Assembly: GCA_003543035.1 (NCBI GenBank)
Contig: DPJL01000284.1
Location: 1-13,422, forward strand
From: Micromonosporaceae bacterium
GTDB lineage: Bacteria; Actinomycetota; Actinomycetes; Mycobacteriales; Micromonosporaceae
Direction: 5' to 3'
Length of the DNA stretch: 13,422 nt
Positions 7,419-13,422 of the stretch are shown here, in pieces. The notes under the pieces are model-generated. The model made no database searches and was not told the origin of the DNA. It saw only the letters and a list, made by a program, of their open reading frames with translations. The first letter of the stretch is position 1. The number at the start of each line of letters is the position of its first letter. The translations under genes were made by a program, and so were the position numbers.

Positions 7419-8483
7419 TTGAACCGTCCGGCTAGGACGCTGCTCGCAATCGCGTGCAGCGTCGTCATGGGTACGCTCGCGTTTTCGGGCGCCGCGTCCG
7501 CAGATCCACCCACCGCCACGGCAAAGGCGGTCAAGATGGGTCCTGGCGTTGAAGCCAAAGGCAAAATCGACGGCAAGCCTAAGACCGTCCAGACCAACCA
7601 GCTAGGCCTCGAGTTCAAAGGCCAGGAGCCGGTGGTCGCCTACTGCATCGATATCACCCAGCCGCTGGCGAAAGACCGTCAGTACAACGAGGCTGATTGG
7701 GAGAAGGCGACACACATCTCCAAACAGAATCTCGCGAAGATCCACTGGGTCCTGCGTAGCAGCTATCCAACCAAGACTCCGGCTGAGGTGATCGAAGCCG
7801 CTGGGGTGGAACCGATCGCCGATGCGGGTCAGGCCAAGATGATCGCGTATGGCGGTACCCAAATCGCTATTTGGATGCTCAGCGATAACTTCACCGACAT
7901 CGAGACCGAGCCGAGGGTGAAGAAGATCGCCGACTACCTGTTCAAGAGCGCGAAGGACACCCCGGAACCGGAGCCGTTCCTGCGTATAGAGGGCAGTGCC
8001 AGCACCGGTCCGGCCGCCACGAAGATCGGCCCCTTCACCGTGCGCACCAGCGCCAAGACGGTCACCCTCACCGCCACCGGAGGCACCGCCGTCGATGCCA
8101 CAGGCTCACCGGTGTCCACCCTTGGTGACAACGGCCAATTCTGGGTCACCGCACCCGCTGCGGGCACGGTGACCGTCAAGGCCACTGGCAAGGTCAACGT
8201 CCCGGTTGGCCGGGTGTTTATCTTCGACGAGTCCGCTTCGCGAACGATGAGCACGCCAGAGGGCAAGCAGAAGCTGATCCTTGGTGGCGCCGTTTCCCGC
8301 GACATAGAAGCGTCGGCCCAGGTCACTGTCACTGTCACGCCGGCCGGGCCAAGCTTGCCGCAGACCGGTGCTGACACGTTCACCTACATCGCATCCGGCA
8401 CAGGTCTTGTCGCAGTCGGGACGATTATTTTTATGGTGGCTCACCGCCGCCGGGCACAGTTGCGCCGTATGGCTTCGCTTTAG
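7419..8483 (+). CDS. LPXTG-anchored thioester-domain (TQXA) surface protein
   Basis: A 354-residue cell-wall protein. Residues 1-28 form a Sec signal peptide (basic start, hydrophobic core, cleavage after ASA). The thioester domain spans about 35-180. Cys76 in AYCIDIT and Gln148 in the TQIA motif (GGTQIAIW) are the pair that forms the internal Cys-Gln thioester in this family. Residues about 185-305 form a beta-rich stalk domain. The C-terminus has the sortase signal LPQTG (313-317), a hydrophobic helix and a basic tail (HRRRAQLRR). In Gram-positive bacteria such proteins sit on the surface and can bind covalently to host or partner molecules through the thioester; the target here is unknown. 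It stands alone with its own leader and terminator; no sortase or pilin gene is adjacent. Confidence 0.93.
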   Translation: MNRPARTLLAIACSVVMGTLAFSGAASADPPTATAKAVKMGPGVEAKGKIDGKPKTVQTNQLGLEFKGQEPVVAYCIDITQPLAKDRQYNEADWEKATHISKQNLAKIHWVLRSSYPTKTPAEVIEAAGVEPIADAGQAKMIAYGGTQIAIWMLSDNFTDIETEPRVKKIADYLFKSAKDTPEPEPFLRIEGSASTGPAATKIGPFTVRTSAKTVTLTATGGTAVDATGSPVSTLGDNGQFWVTAPAAGTVTVKATGKVNVPVGRVFIFDESASRTMSTPEGKQKLILGGAVSRDIEASAQVTVTVTPAGPSLPQTGADTFTYIASGTGLVAVGTIIFMVAHRRRAQLRRMASL

Positions 8484-8502
8484 GCGCACCGGGTACCGTA
8501 TA

Positions 8503-8545
8503 GAAGCCTTTGACTGTCTTTTGATGGTCAAGGGCTTCTTCTTTT
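8503..8545 (+). terminator. Rho-independent terminator of the surface protein gene
   Basis: Arms GAAGCCTTTGAC (8503-8514) and GTCAAGGGCTTC (8527-8538) pair over 12 bp with one G-U wobble around a 12-nt loop. TTCTTTT follows. It lies 20 bp after the stop codon. Confidence 0.88.
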
Positions 8546-9005
8546 ATCCACGCACTCTGCGATTGGACCGGTTGATTAAGCCAGGGCGAAATCGTGGCCG
8601 TGGCGCCCGAAGATTTCGCACCATGAGGCGCAACTTCAACTGCCGCTGCAACCCGAGCGGATCCTGCAACACCCGTCGCTGCGCGGACAAGGCATCCAGC
8701 ACCGCCAGCACGCCTTCACGCCAGCCGGACACGACCAGCGCCCGCCAACCTGCCATCACCGCAACCTCGCCAGCAGCGGCGAACCGCAGCCGATCCTCAT
8801 CCTTGACCCGCCCCGCAGGACGCACATTGATCAGCCACACGGCATCGCTGCCGGCCACCAGAAAATCCGGGACATGCCTGCGCCAGCCCACGGCCGTGGC
8901 GAACCGCAACTCGAACGGCTGCGCCAAAACCTCAACCACACCAAGGAAGTCTGCTGGCGCCCGCCAAAGCCAAATCCGAGCAATCCACTTGGGACGACTT
9001 CGACC
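8544..9005 (-). pseudogene. TnsA-like transposase endonuclease subunit, 5'-truncated
   Basis: The frame is open from 9005 (stop codon at 9008-9006) to the TAA at 8546-8544. It encodes ADFLGVVEVLAQPFEL, RRHVPDFLVAG, WLINVRPAGRVKDED, and a C-terminal GWREGVLAVLDALSAQRR. These match the second half of actinobacterial TnsA-like heteromeric transposase endonucleases, including the PD motif and the downstream basic residue of the restriction-enzyme fold. TnsA normally cuts the 5' ends of a Tn7-like element beside the DDE transposase TnsB. The N-terminal half is missing, and the segment that should hold the first catalytic Glu (before ADF) reads as IARIWLWRAP without it. GTG 8939 would give a 131-residue fragment. 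No TnsB or TnsC is nearby, so it is most likely a relic. Confidence 0.65.
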
Positions 9006-9056
9006 TCAGCAACCGCCGGATCGTCATAGCCGGAAGGCAGCGCCCGCTGGACGGCC

Positions 9057-9130
9057 TCACCTACCAATCGTTGATCACGGCGATGTGGACGATGGCTTCG
9101 AAGCGCCCGATTGTCCGGATGGGAGTTATC
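9057..9130 (-). mobile_element. Relic of an IS5-type transposase C-terminus, copy 1
   Basis: On the minus strand the frame reads GRFEAIVHIAVINDW and stops, the kind of C-terminus found in IS5-group DDE transposases. 37 bp (9068-9104) are an exact inverted copy of 10257-10293. No terminal inverted repeat was found beside this copy, and the upstream transposase body is absent. Confidence 0.6.
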
Positions 9131-9168
9131 AGACGCGCTCTTGGCAGCCATCCATCCTCACGGCCGGA

Positions 9169-10173
9169 TCAGGTTTGAGTCCCGTCACGCCAGAAGCTCG
9201 AACCAGCCATCCACTCACCGACCGCGTCGGCATAGCGGCCGGGAACTTCTATCGGCAGCGCATGCCCCACCGCCTCGAACACCGACAGATTCCAGTCGGG
9301 TCGCTGCGCCATCCAGTCATCGATCCACGCGCGCACGATCACACGATCGTCGTCTCCCCACAGCAGGAGCGTGGGCGCCGAGGTACGACATATCGCGTCC
9401 TGCACGCGTTGGGGCCGGACGCACATCGCCGACAGGATCGAGGCCATGACCGTGATGCCGCGTCCCAGTTGCTTCGGCCGCGCCGCCGTGAGTTCTTCCC
9501 GCGCGAGGTGCGTGAACTCGCTGGAGAGCCTCGACAGGTCACCGCCCCCAACGTTCCACTTGCTCCCCGATGCCGCAGGATCGGCCAGGGCCCGAAATTT
9601 CTTCTCGATAAGCCTCTCGATAAGCCTCCTGCCGAGCACCCGCAGCATCGCTCGGGCGACGGGAGGGGCGACAGCCAGCCCTGTCCGGCCGACCGTCCGC
9701 CACCAACGGGCCTCACTAGCACTGAGCGGAGGGGGAAGGGCGGGCGCCACCAGGACGAGCCCAGCAACGCGTTCGGGTGCGATGTCGGCGAAAAGCACCG
9801 CGATCATCCCGCCCGCCGACCATCCGTGGACCACGACCCTATCCAGCTCCAACGCGACCGTGAGGTCTCGCAGGAACAGTGCGTGGGGTTCGATTCCGGT
9901 CGTGCGCCGATCCGGCGAACCGGTGTGCCCGGCAATCGAGCCCGGAAGGTCCACCGCGATCACTCGCCCGTGCTTCCGCAGCACTGGAAGCACGTCGATC
10001 AAATTGGTAGCGCTACCCGCCGGGTTGGGAACCAGCAGATGAACCGGAGCGTCCGACGGCGTTCGCTCGCCTCCCGTCGTGAGATAGTGCACCGAAGTGC
10101 CACCTAGATCGACTGTCTCGCTGTGGATTCCAGACCAGCGGGCGGACCGCTCACCCCAGTCGGAGTACTGCAT
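9169..10173 (-). CDS. Alpha/beta-hydrolase fold protein
   Basis: A 334-residue hydrolase. The nucleophile is Ser119 in HGWSAGG, the likely acid Asp276 in GDDDRV, and the catalytic His304 in VGHALPIE. The oxyanion loop is VPNPAGSATN (about 48-57) in place of the common HGxxG. A helical lid (about 150-235) with several Arg and Lys sits between the core halves. No signal peptide or lipobox is present, so it should be cytoplasmic. Such proteins hydrolyse esters, lactones, epoxides or C-C bonds; the substrate is not predictable. ATG at 10173-10171 is the first start and gives a plausible lead before strand 1. The gene stands alone between two inverted transposase relics, suggesting arrival or retention within mobile-element debris. 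Confidence 0.9.
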   Translation of the reverse strand: MQYSDWGERSARWSGIHSETVDLGGTSVHYLTTGGERTPSDAPVHLLVPNPAGSATNLIDVLPVLRKHGRVIAVDLPGSIAGHTGSPDRRTTGIEPHALFLRDLTVALELDRVVVHGWSAGGMIAVLFADIAPERVAGLVLVAPALPPPLSASEARWWRTVGRTGLAVAPPVARAMLRVLGRRLIERLIEKKFRALADPAASGSKWNVGGGDLSRLSSEFTHLAREELTAARPKQLGRGITVMASILSAMCVRPQRVQDAICRTSAPTLLLWGDDDRVIVRAWIDDWMAQRPDWNLSVFEAVGHALPIEVPGRYADAVGEWMAGSSFWRDGTQT

Positions 10174-10187
10174 ACAGCCAACCTACT

Positions 10188-10321
10188 GGCGTGTCTCAAA
10201 GTCGTGGGGTCGGGTCACGGAACAGTGTCAGTGGCGTGTTGTTGATCGATGAAGGGGCTTCGAAGCCATCGTCCACATCGCCGTGATCAACGAATGGCTA
10301 TGACACTTTTGAAACACGCCC
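10188..10321 (+). mobile_element. Miniature IS5-type element, internally deleted (copy 2 of the relic)
   Basis: The left end GGCGTGTCTCAAAG (10188-10201) matches the inverted right end GGCGTGTTTCAAAA (complement of 10307-10320) at 12 of 14 positions. Between them only the last ~15 transposase codons remain (FEAIVHIAVINEWL, stop at 10301-10303). A normal IS of this type is about 0.8-1 kb, so most of the transposase gene is gone. No clear target duplication was found. Such a derivative could move only with a transposase supplied from elsewhere. Confidence 0.65.
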
Positions 10322-10767
10322 TAGTCAATGGTGGGCAACTCATGACGATTGCCACCATCGAAGGGAACCTAGAGCTGCCCGACGTCCAAACCCTGCGCGG
10401 CCAATACTCCATTAGGCTTAACAACCTTCAGCAGCCGAAAGCATTTGTAGCCTTCTGATCGGTATCCAGAGCCTGGCTCGACGCCCGGCCAGCGATCGTT
10501 TCGCCTTGTTGGTCCTGGGTCGGCGTGGGCCGTAGAAGAACACGAACTCGCGGCGCTGCGAGGCGATGAGATGTTCTACGAGGTCGGCATTGTCCATGAC
10601 GGAAGTCTGCGTCGATGCGGCGCGACGGAGAGCGGGATGCATTCAACTTTCTTGTTCTGTGAGGAGGGCTGAACCCCTGGCCCCGCAGGGGGCCAGGGGC
10701 GGAGGGCCTTGGACGGGTCTAGAGACATAGCCAAATTTCGGACATGCCCCATGCTGACCCGCGGGTG
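10322..10767. other. Gene-poor stretch between the mini-IS and the lipoprotein gene
   Basis: No supportable gene. A minus-strand frame near 10420-10640 contains DNADLVEHLIASQRREFVFF, which looks somewhat protein-like but has no clear start or family and ends abruptly, so it may be a remnant. The last part holds the hairpin at 10674-10699. Confidence 0.4.
10674..10699 (-). terminator. GC-rich hairpin, likely terminator of the lipoprotein gene
   Basis: CCCCTGGCCCC and GGGGCCAGGGG form a perfect 11-bp stem around a 4-nt loop. The stem is 68 bp past the stop of the lipoprotein gene. No U-tract follows on the minus strand, which is common for actinobacterial terminators. Confidence 0.6.
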
Positions 10768-11619
10768 TCACTTGCGCTGTAGGGCTTGAGTAGCGGCGAG
10801 TTCTTCCTTCATCGCCACGCTGAGTTGGTGAAAGTAGTCGGGGTACTGAGCGATCAATCGCTCTTGAATGCGTACTTCGGCGGCATGCCACAGGTCGATC
10901 AAGCCGGTCTGTTGTTTGCAGCTGACATCGGCAACGGCTACGGCTGTTTCCTGTGGTGACGGCCCCACAGAATCGTCGGTCCACCATTGTGGATCTGAAA
11001 TGGCCGCGAAGGGGTTCTGATAGTCGAAGCCCATGCGCCGCACGCACTCTCGCCAGGACACTATGGCCGCGGCGACTGTGGGCTCGGCTTGGGATTCTTC
11101 CAACGACTCGCGGCTTAGCTGGTCCAGGAGGCTCGGGTCGGGGCTTGCGGCGGGTTGCAGCCGGGTGGTTGCCTCATACCCGCAGCCGTCTGTCCCAAAG
11201 GCGATCTCCTTCTGGCTCTCGCTTAGACCGCTTTCGCGCTTGTCGTACTGTTGCTCGACGTCCAAAGGGGTGAGCAGGCCAGGCGGGGCGTGGTAGCCGA
11301 ACTGCTGGGCGATCCTTATCTCGAGGACGCCATATCGGCGGCGGTTCCTCAGGTCCTTGACCTCCGTCGGCCGCGTGACGATCTCCCAGTCGTGTCCGCG
11401 CGCCTGCATGCACTCCTTGATTAGCAGGTCTTGGGCGTTTGAGATGGTGTACAGGTCGGCCAGCGAGAAGCTGTACGCGTCGAACGGCAGTTGCAGTCTC
11501 TCAACCTCCGGGGTCGGCGGGAACATCTCTGCGTTGCCCGACGTGTTCTGCGACAAGGGAGCGGCGCAGCCGGCTATGCATAGCGCGATGGCGAGGAGGG
11601 TTGTCGATCGCAGCATCAT
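10768..11619 (-). CDS. Secreted lipoprotein of unknown function with paired EC-x(4)-G motifs
   Basis: A 283-residue protein. The signal MMLRSTTLLAIALCIAGC carries a lipobox (IAGC, Cys18), so it should be lipid-anchored on the outer face of the membrane. GAGGAAAG directly upstream supports ATG 11619 (or 11616); a longer in-frame start upstream is unlikely because it would bury this signal. Two similar segments, IKECMQARGHDWE and WRECVRRMGFDYQ, plus Cys in DGCGYE and DVSCKQQ, suggest a duplicated fold with possible disulfides. I recall similar uncharacterised lipoproteins in actinomycetes but no function. It follows the I36-like gene on the same strand after ~100 bp with a strong hairpin between them. 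Confidence 0.85.
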   Translation of the reverse strand: MMLRSTTLLAIALCIAGCAAPLSQNTSGNAEMFPPTPEVERLQLPFDAYSFSLADLYTISNAQDLLIKECMQARGHDWEIVTRPTEVKDLRNRRRYGVLEIRIAQQFGYHAPPGLLTPLDVEQQYDKRESGLSESQKEIAFGTDGCGYEATTRLQPAASPDPSLLDQLSRESLEESQAEPTVAAAIVSWRECVRRMGFDYQNPFAAISDPQWWTDDSVGPSPQETAVAVADVSCKQQTGLIDLWHAAEVRIQERLIAQYPDYFHQLSVAMKEELAATQALQRK

Positions 11620-11627
11620 CTTTCCTC
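11620..11627 (-). promoter_or_regulatory. Ribosome binding site of the lipoprotein gene
   Basis: GAGGAAAG on the minus strand sits directly before ATG 11619. This supports the lipobox-bearing start over the longer open frame. Confidence 0.75.
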
Positions 11628-11643
11628 GTTCTAGTGCCGATCG

Positions 11644-11680
11644 ATGCTGGGACACCCCCGATCCAGCGGTGTCCCAGCAT
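11644..11680 (-). terminator. Perfect 13-bp hairpin between the I36-like and lipoprotein genes
   Basis: ATGCTGGGACACC (11644-11656) and GGTGTCCCAGCAT (11668-11680) are exact inverse complements with an 11-nt loop. It lies 39 bp after the I36-like stop and 25 bp before the lipoprotein ATG. No U-tract follows, so it may end or attenuate transcription, or protect the mRNA end. Confidence 0.65.
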
Positions 11681-11718
11681 GTTGTCGGCGCCGCCAAAGC
11701 GACGCCAGGTCGAGGGTT

Positions 11719-12078
11719 TCAGATTTGCTTCAAGGAGCTGGCCTTGTTGGTGAAGCCGTTGTTGCCGAAGCTCGAGTCGTACGAGGAGGGATTCGCTGTG
11801 TACGTGGTGGAGCCTTGACATCCGGGGAGGTCCCACATCTTGACGTAGTGGGTCCGGTAGTTCCGCATCGAATTCGCGTTGTTGTTGATGGTGCCCGAGA
11901 GGGTCGTGCAGCTTGTGGTGGGACTGAACCGATACTCCCCGCCCCCATAACCGGAGTTGGGATACAGGCAGAACCTCTGGTTAGGACAGTCCGCATATGC
12001 GGGAGTCGCAGCGATGCCGACGACGAACAGAGCCGGCAGAGCGACGCTGACAAGCGCCGCCATGATCTTGTGTTTCAT
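11719..12078 (-). CDS. Secreted peptidase inhibitor family I36-like (beta/gamma-crystallin fold) protein
   Basis: A 119-residue exported protein. The signal peptide ends at about residue 29 (TPAYA before DCP). The mature part has a Greek-key signature CLYPNSGYGGGEYRFSP, then NNNANSMRNY, and a second motif ending NNGFTNKASSLKQI. These are typical of Streptomyces metalloproteinase-inhibitor-like I36 proteins. Cys31, 37, 57 and 87 could form two disulfides. A ribosome site GGAAGG (12093-12088) lies nine bases before ATG 12078. The family includes a metalloprotease inhibitor, but many members are only structural matches, so inhibition is not assured. The gene diverges from the SARP regulator. Confidence 0.87.
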   Translation of the reverse strand: MKHKIMAALVSVALPALFVVGIAATPAYADCPNQRFCLYPNSGYGGGEYRFSPTTSCTTLSGTINNNANSMRNYRTHYVKMWDLPGCQGSTTYTANPSSYDSSFGNNGFTNKASSLKQI

Positions 12079-12179
12079 TCGGGTACACCTTCCGTGTTGA
12101 GTCGGGTTTTCGTGTAGTCGCGAACGTGAACCGACGATAGGGGTAGCGAATGTGGTCGATGTGTGGGCAATGTGTATCT

Positions 12180-13422
12180 GTGCGATTTAGGGTCTTGGGA
12201 ACACTGGAGGTGTTTGATGGCACCGAATGGCGTGCCATACCGGCTGCCAAGTGGCGTTCCCTGCTTGCCGCACTGTTGGTGGACCCGGGGGGCGTAGTCC
12301 CGCTGGACCGGGTGGCGGCGCAGATGTGGGGCGAGACTCCGCCGCGAACCGTCGCCAACCAGGTGTACGGGTATGTCAGCCGGATCCGTCGCCTGCTCGG
12401 TGACACCGGCGGACGGATCCTGGCTACCCACTCACCGGGCTACCGTCTGTCGATCAGCGACCATGATGTGGACGCTGGCGTGTTTGTCGCGCAGACCACC
12501 GCGGGCATACAGGCGTTGCGGGCCGGGCAACCCGATTATGCGGCACGCCTGCTCACCGCGGCCCTTGCGCTGTGGCGAGGTCCGGCGTTCGCGGACGTGC
12601 CATCGACGCCCACCATCCAGGCGGCAGCCGAGTACCTCAGCGAACTGCGCATTGCAGCGCTGGAGGCGCGCATCGCCGCGGACCTTGCGTGCGGCCAGCA
12701 CACCGCGCTGGTGGCCGAGCTACAGGCGTTGACCCAAGAGCATCCCTTGCGGGAAGACCTCTGGCGGCTGCTGATGCTGACGCTGTATCGCTGTGGCCGA
12801 CAGGCCGAGGCGCTGACAGCCTACCGGTCGGTGCGGAACCTGCTCGACGAGGAGCTGGGCATCGAACCCGGCGTCGAGCTGCAGGAGCTTCACCGGACGA
12901 TCCTGCGCGGGGAACCGGTCTGCGCGGCAACGGCCGAGGCGGAACAAGAGCCCTTAGTCGTGCCGCAGCAACTGCCGGCCGCCGCGTGGCCATTCGTCGG
13001 CCGACCCGAGGAGCTGCGATGGTTGATCCAGCTGTCGCAGGATCCGCAACGTGGCCGCGCCGTCGTCATCTCGGCGATCGATGGCGCGGCTGGGATCGGC
13101 AAGACCTGCCTTGCTATCCAATTAGGACACCGGGTCGCTCGCCAGTACCCCGACGGTCAGCTGTATATCAACCTGCGCGGGTTCGACCCGGGAGGGGCTC
13201 CCGTGGAGCCGGCCACCGCCGTGCGCGCGTTCCTCGATGCGCTAAACGTTGCGCCCCAACGGATCCCGACGGACGTGGACGCGCAGGCAGCCCTGTTGCG
13301 CAGCTGTCTGGCGGGCAAGCGGATGCTCTTGCTGCTGGACAATGCGCGCGACGCCGATCAGGTCCGACCGCTGCTGCCCGGAACAGCGGACTGCCTGGTC
13401 CTTATCACCAGCCGGCACCGGC
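12180..13422 (+). CDS. SARP/AfsR-type regulator with BTAD and NB-ARC ATPase domains, 3'-truncated by the window edge
   Basis: A transcription activator family that often controls antibiotic or secondary-metabolite clusters. Residues 1-95 form the OmpR-like winged helix (VRFRVLGTLEVFDG, VYGYVSRIRRLLG). About 100-245 form the BTAD helical domain (HPLREDLWRLLMLTLYRCGR, LGIEPGVELQEL). An NB-ARC ATPase follows with FVGRPEEL, the P-loop GAAGIGKT (about 302-309), LYINLRGFDPGG, Walker B MLLLLDNARDADQVRPLLPG, and the sensor LITSRH at the edge. 414 codons are visible without a stop; a TPR or LuxR-like C-terminus may follow outside. GTG 12180 is chosen because homologues start MRFRVLG and upstream codons lack G/C third-position bias. 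ATG 12150, with AGGGG six bases before it, is the alternative. It is divergent from the I36-like gene across ~100 bp. Confidence 0.93.
   Translation, partial: MRFRVLGTLEVFDGTEWRAIPAAKWRSLLAALLVDPGGVVPLDRVAAQMWGETPPRTVANQVYGYVSRIRRLLGDTGGRILATHSPGYRLSISDHDVDAGVFVAQTTAGIQALRAGQPDYAARLLTAALALWRGPAFADVPSTPTIQAAAEYLSELRIAALEARIAADLACGQHTALVAELQALTQEHPLREDLWRLLMLTLYRCGRQAEALTAYRSVRNLLDEELGIEPGVELQELHRTILRGEPVCAATAEAEQEPLVVPQQLPAAAWPFVGRPEELRWLIQLSQDPQRGRAVVISAIDGAAGIGKTCLAIQLGHRVARQYPDGQLYINLRGFDPGGAPVEPATAVRAFLDALNVAPQRIPTDVDAQAALLRSCLAGKRMLLLLDNARDADQVRPLLPGTADCLVLITSRHR

Noticed and set aside
8368..10107. Long plus-strand open frame of 579 codons
   Set aside because: It runs across the terminator, the TnsA relic and antisense to the hydrolase. 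Its composition is Arg/Pro/Ser/Thr/His-rich, as expected for a shadow frame in high-GC DNA.
10418..10642. Minus-strand 74-codon frame with DNADLVEHLIASQRREFVFF
   Set aside because: No family, no ribosome site and a frame that degenerates downstream; at most a remnant, so not listed as a gene.
11617..11697. Upstream ATG of the lipoprotein open frame (309 residues)
   Set aside because: It would place 26 polar residues, partly encoded by the hairpin, ahead of a perfect lipoprotein signal that has its own ribosome site.

Overview
The window is high-GC DNA from an actinomycete (phylum Actinomycetota). Supporting signs are strong G/C bias at third codon positions, frequent GTG and TTG starts, a partial SARP/AfsR-type regulator, an LPXTG-anchored thioester-domain surface protein, a secreted peptidase-inhibitor-I36-like protein and a tRNA-Pro without an encoded CCA end. 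Genus cannot be fixed from the sequence alone.

Left part (1-4423) looks like settled chromosome. It holds the 3' part of threonine synthase, a cytoplasmic-looking HtrA-type serine protease with a PDZ domain, and a decayed DUF6328-type membrane-protein gene with two internal deletions. A tight minus-strand operon follows: GNAT acetyltransferase, then a DUF456 membrane protein, then a multi-pass membrane protein, joined by TAAATG and TGATG junctions. The last operon gene is interrupted by a frameshift inside a predicted membrane helix. This part ends with an intact tRNA-Pro(GGG).

Right part (4424-13422) looks accessory. A tyrosine recombinase starts about 400 bp downstream of the tRNA. The leader between them has short direct repeats that could be integrase or accessory-factor sites, so tRNA-Pro is the probable attachment site of an integrated element. 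No second copy of the tRNA 3' end was seen, so the far boundary probably lies outside the window. Next come a small orphan gene with a probable frameshift, flanked by two copies of an ~86-bp imperfect repeat with a dyad core, and a thioester-domain (TQXA) LPQTG surface protein with a good intrinsic terminator.

A zone of mobile-element debris follows. It contains a 5'-truncated TnsA-like endonuclease gene, two inverted copies of an IS5-type transposase C-terminus bracketing an intact alpha/beta-hydrolase gene, and a ~134-bp IS deletion derivative that keeps both inverted termini. The window closes with a lipoprotein gene and a secreted I36/crystallin-fold protein gene on the minus strand, divergent from a SARP regulator (winged helix, BTAD, NB-ARC ATPase) that runs off the right edge.

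I found no CRISPR array, no complete insertion sequence and no clearly novel multi-gene defence system. The most distinctive items are the thioester adhesin-like protein inside the tRNA-linked island, the repeated dyad element, the IS relic pair around the hydrolase, and the secreted I36/lipoprotein pair divergent from a SARP.
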